The notes under the pieces: model-generated | Database searches by the model: none | The model's input: the letters and a program-made list of their open reading frames with translations, nothing else | Told to the model about the DNA's origin: nothing | Position numbers and translations under genes: made by a program | NCBI RefSeq assembly: GCF_026340655.1 | Contig: NZ_JAPEOZ010000001.1 | Location: 6,138,001-6,202,000 of the forward strand | Length of the DNA: 64,000 nucleotides | Reading direction: 5' to 3' | Source of the DNA: Streptomyces sp. NBC_01275 | GTDB lineage: Bacteria > Actinomycetota > Actinomycetes > Streptomycetales > Streptomycetaceae | In this document: piece by piece, positions 62,877-64,000 of the stretch | Layout of the letters: the number at the start of each line of letters is the position of its first letter | How positions within the stretch are numbered: position 1 is the stretch's first letter

Positions 62877-62909
62877 TGAGAGTAGCTCTCAAAATATAGT
62901 TACTGTCAA
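62877..62909 (-). promoter_or_regulatory. Promoter and TetR operator of the MFS/TetR operon
   Basis: On the minus strand, TTGACA (62904-62909) is followed after 19 bases by TACTCT (62879-62884), six bases before the ATG, so the transcript looks leaderless. The palindrome TGAGAG-CTA-CTCTCA (62877-62891) covers the -10, so TetR binding would block polymerase. Confidence 0.7.
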
Positions 62910-62957
62910 TCTGTAGGCGCTGTCAGGGGGAGGGTCGGTGCAGGAGGCACACGAAAA

Positions 62958-62985
62958 CTGGCCACGGCTCGAGAGCCGTGGCCAG
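62958..62985 (-). terminator. Intrinsic terminator of the hemolysin III gene
   Basis: Perfect 11-base stem CTGGCCACGGC/GCCGTGGCCAG with a 6-base loop, followed on the minus strand by TTTTCG. It lies 56 bases beyond the hemolysin III stop and is one of the few in the window with a T-run. Confidence 0.85.
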
Positions 62986-63040
62986 AAAGAAGGCGGAAAA
63001 GCGTCGATCGCTACCCGCTGTCACTTGACGTCATCTGTCG

Positions 63041-63754
63041 TCACCCGTGCTGGTACGCCACCAGCGAGATGCCGACGTAGTGCACGACGAACGCGGCGAG
63101 CGTGAGGGAGTGGAAGACCTCGTGGAAGCCGAACCAGTGCGGTGACGGGTTGGGCCGCTTGATGCCGTAGATCACGCCGCCCGCGCTGTAGAGGAGCCCG
63201 CCGACGACCACCAGGACCAGGACGGCGATGCCGCCCGTGCGCAGGAAGTCGGGCAGGAAGAAGACGGCGGCCCAGCCCATCGCGATGTAGCAGGGGGTGT
63301 AGAGCCAGCGCGGAGCGCCCACCCAGAACACCCGGAAGGCGATGCCCGCCGTCGCCGCGCCCCAGATGCCCCACAGCAGCCACTGGCCCTTGGCCTCGGG
63401 CAGCAGCAGCATCGTCAGCGGCGTGTAGGTGCCCGCGATGATCAGGAAGATGTTCGCGTGGTCGAGCCGGCGCAGGATGCCGTCCATGCGCGGGCTCCAG
63501 TTGCCCCGGTGGTACAGCGCGCTCACGCCGAACAGCAGGCAGGCGGTGAAGGCGAAGATGCCGCAGGCGATCCGGCCGCGGGTGGAGTCGGCGAGAGCGG
63601 TGAGCACGAGGCCCGAGACGAGGACGGCCGGGAACATGCCGAGATGCAGCCAGCCGCGGAGCTTGGGCTTGATCTCGTGCGACAGGGGGAGCCCGACGGG
63701 GCCGTGGCTGGCGGCCGGCGTGTCCGTGGGCGCGTCGGGGACGGGCGCAGTCAT
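63041..63754 (-). CDS. Hemolysin III/PAQR-family membrane protein
   Basis: The 237-residue protein has seven transmembrane segments and the three PAQR/HlyIII metal-site motifs: SALYHRGNWSP, LDHANIFLIIAGTYTP, and HEVFHSLTLAAFVVHY. The conserved His/Ser/Asp residues coordinate zinc. The group (YqfA/TrhA) is linked to membrane energetics and lipid homeostasis, though the first member was described as a hemolysin. The ATG has TACGAT seven bases upstream, with no Shine-Dalgarno. Confidence 0.92.
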   Translation of the reverse strand: MTAPVPDAPTDTPAASHGPVGLPLSHEIKPKLRGWLHLGMFPAVLVSGLVLTALADSTRGRIACGIFAFTACLLFGVSALYHRGNWSPRMDGILRRLDHANIFLIIAGTYTPLTMLLLPEAKGQWLLWGIWGAATAGIAFRVFWVGAPRWLYTPCYIAMGWAAVFFLPDFLRTGGIAVLVLVVVGGLLYSAGGVIYGIKRPNPSPHWFGFHEVFHSLTLAAFVVHYVGISLVAYQHG

Positions 63755-64000
63755 GCGCTGAATCGTACCTACGGAACCGTAAGTTACGGATCAGTCCGGG
63801 GGTGTGAAGGGCGAAGAGTGGCCATCATCTCACGGTCGTTCAGGTCCGCCGGAGCCGGTTTCAGGCCCTACGGGAGCCTCCTTCACCCCAAAGAACCTTC
63901 CGCTGAACACCATGTGGACGCAAAGAGGCGCGGTTATGCGTGGCGATCCTCACTCTGCTCACCTGTGACGCCTTCTGGACAGATGGGCGCGCGCGTCGGA
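63755..64000. other. Right-edge noncoding region
   Basis: Contains the promoter of the hemolysin III gene and then about 200 bases with no supported gene. A GTG at 63965 opens a frame to the window end (12 codons), which is too short to judge. An 11-codon frame from ATG at about 63935 is also not called. Confidence 0.3.
63762..63767 (-). promoter_or_regulatory. Candidate -10 (TACGAT) for leaderless hemolysin III gene
   Basis: On the minus strand, TACGAT is separated from the ATG by seven bases. A -35 was not evident. It fits the leaderless pattern seen elsewhere in the window. Confidence 0.45.

Overview
The window is a piece of a high-GC actinobacterial chromosome, almost certainly Streptomyces. 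The codons are strongly GC3-biased and GTG and TTG starts are frequent. Many genes look leaderless. Typical Streptomyces families are present: AccA2, PccB/PccE, a CdgE-type diguanylate cyclase, mycothiol conjugate amidase, DUF4307, an AMIN-like secreted protein and an LAxTG surface protein. The order of the core genes agrees with what I recall of the SCO4916-SCO4978 part of the S. coelicolor core; this is recall, not a search. No tRNA, rRNA, insertion sequence, prophage or CRISPR array was seen.

Layout. 1-5.2 kb: nucleoside salvage (phospho-sugar mutase, purine nucleoside phosphorylase), a solitary RelE/ParE-like protein, a gamma-glutamylcyclotransferase-like protein, an LpdA-type flavoprotein and a DeoR regulator. 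5.2-11.6 kb: the acyl-CoA carboxylase locus (accA2, maf, a 42-residue membrane protein, pccE, pccB) with the divergent biotin ligase birA that activates the carboxylase. 11.7-17.5 kb: signalling and catabolism (class III adenylate cyclase, Pro/Ala-rich membrane protein, crotonase, GAF-GGDEF protein, histidine ammonia-lyase). 17.6-25.4 kb: envelope genes (lipoprotein, sortase substrate, L,D-transpeptidase, MacB-like exporter) and an XRE/alcohol dehydrogenase pair flanked by minisatellites.

25.5-38 kb is the accessory zone. It holds a low-GC secreted beta-rich protein with a lipoprotein neighbour, and an iron-boxed FecCD-type siderophore operon lacking an ATPase gene. It also holds a broken DUF4291 copy fused end-to-end with a truncated TerD gene, a frameshifted small gene, a sigma/membrane-protein pair, an intact DUF4291 gene and two different MsrA genes placed tail to tail. 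38-53 kb returns to core genes: cystathionine gamma-synthase, a second sigma-like/membrane pair, MarR, threonine dehydratase, a DrrAB-type exporter, greA, DUF4307, mca, a membrane-anchored STAND-TPR protein and a DUF255 protein.

53.4-59.9 kb is the most interesting block. Four genes are joined by 4-base stop/start overlaps: a processive GT2 synthase, a GT-C multi-membrane glycosyltransferase, a DPM1-GtrA fusion and a secreted galactose-oxidase-type copper radical oxidase with a C-terminal Excalibur domain. Together they look like a glycan synthesis, export and oxidation system related to, but distinct from, CslA/GlxA. The right end has a Mut7-C protein, a TetR/MFS efflux operon with its operator-promoter, and a hemolysin III family protein with an intrinsic terminator.
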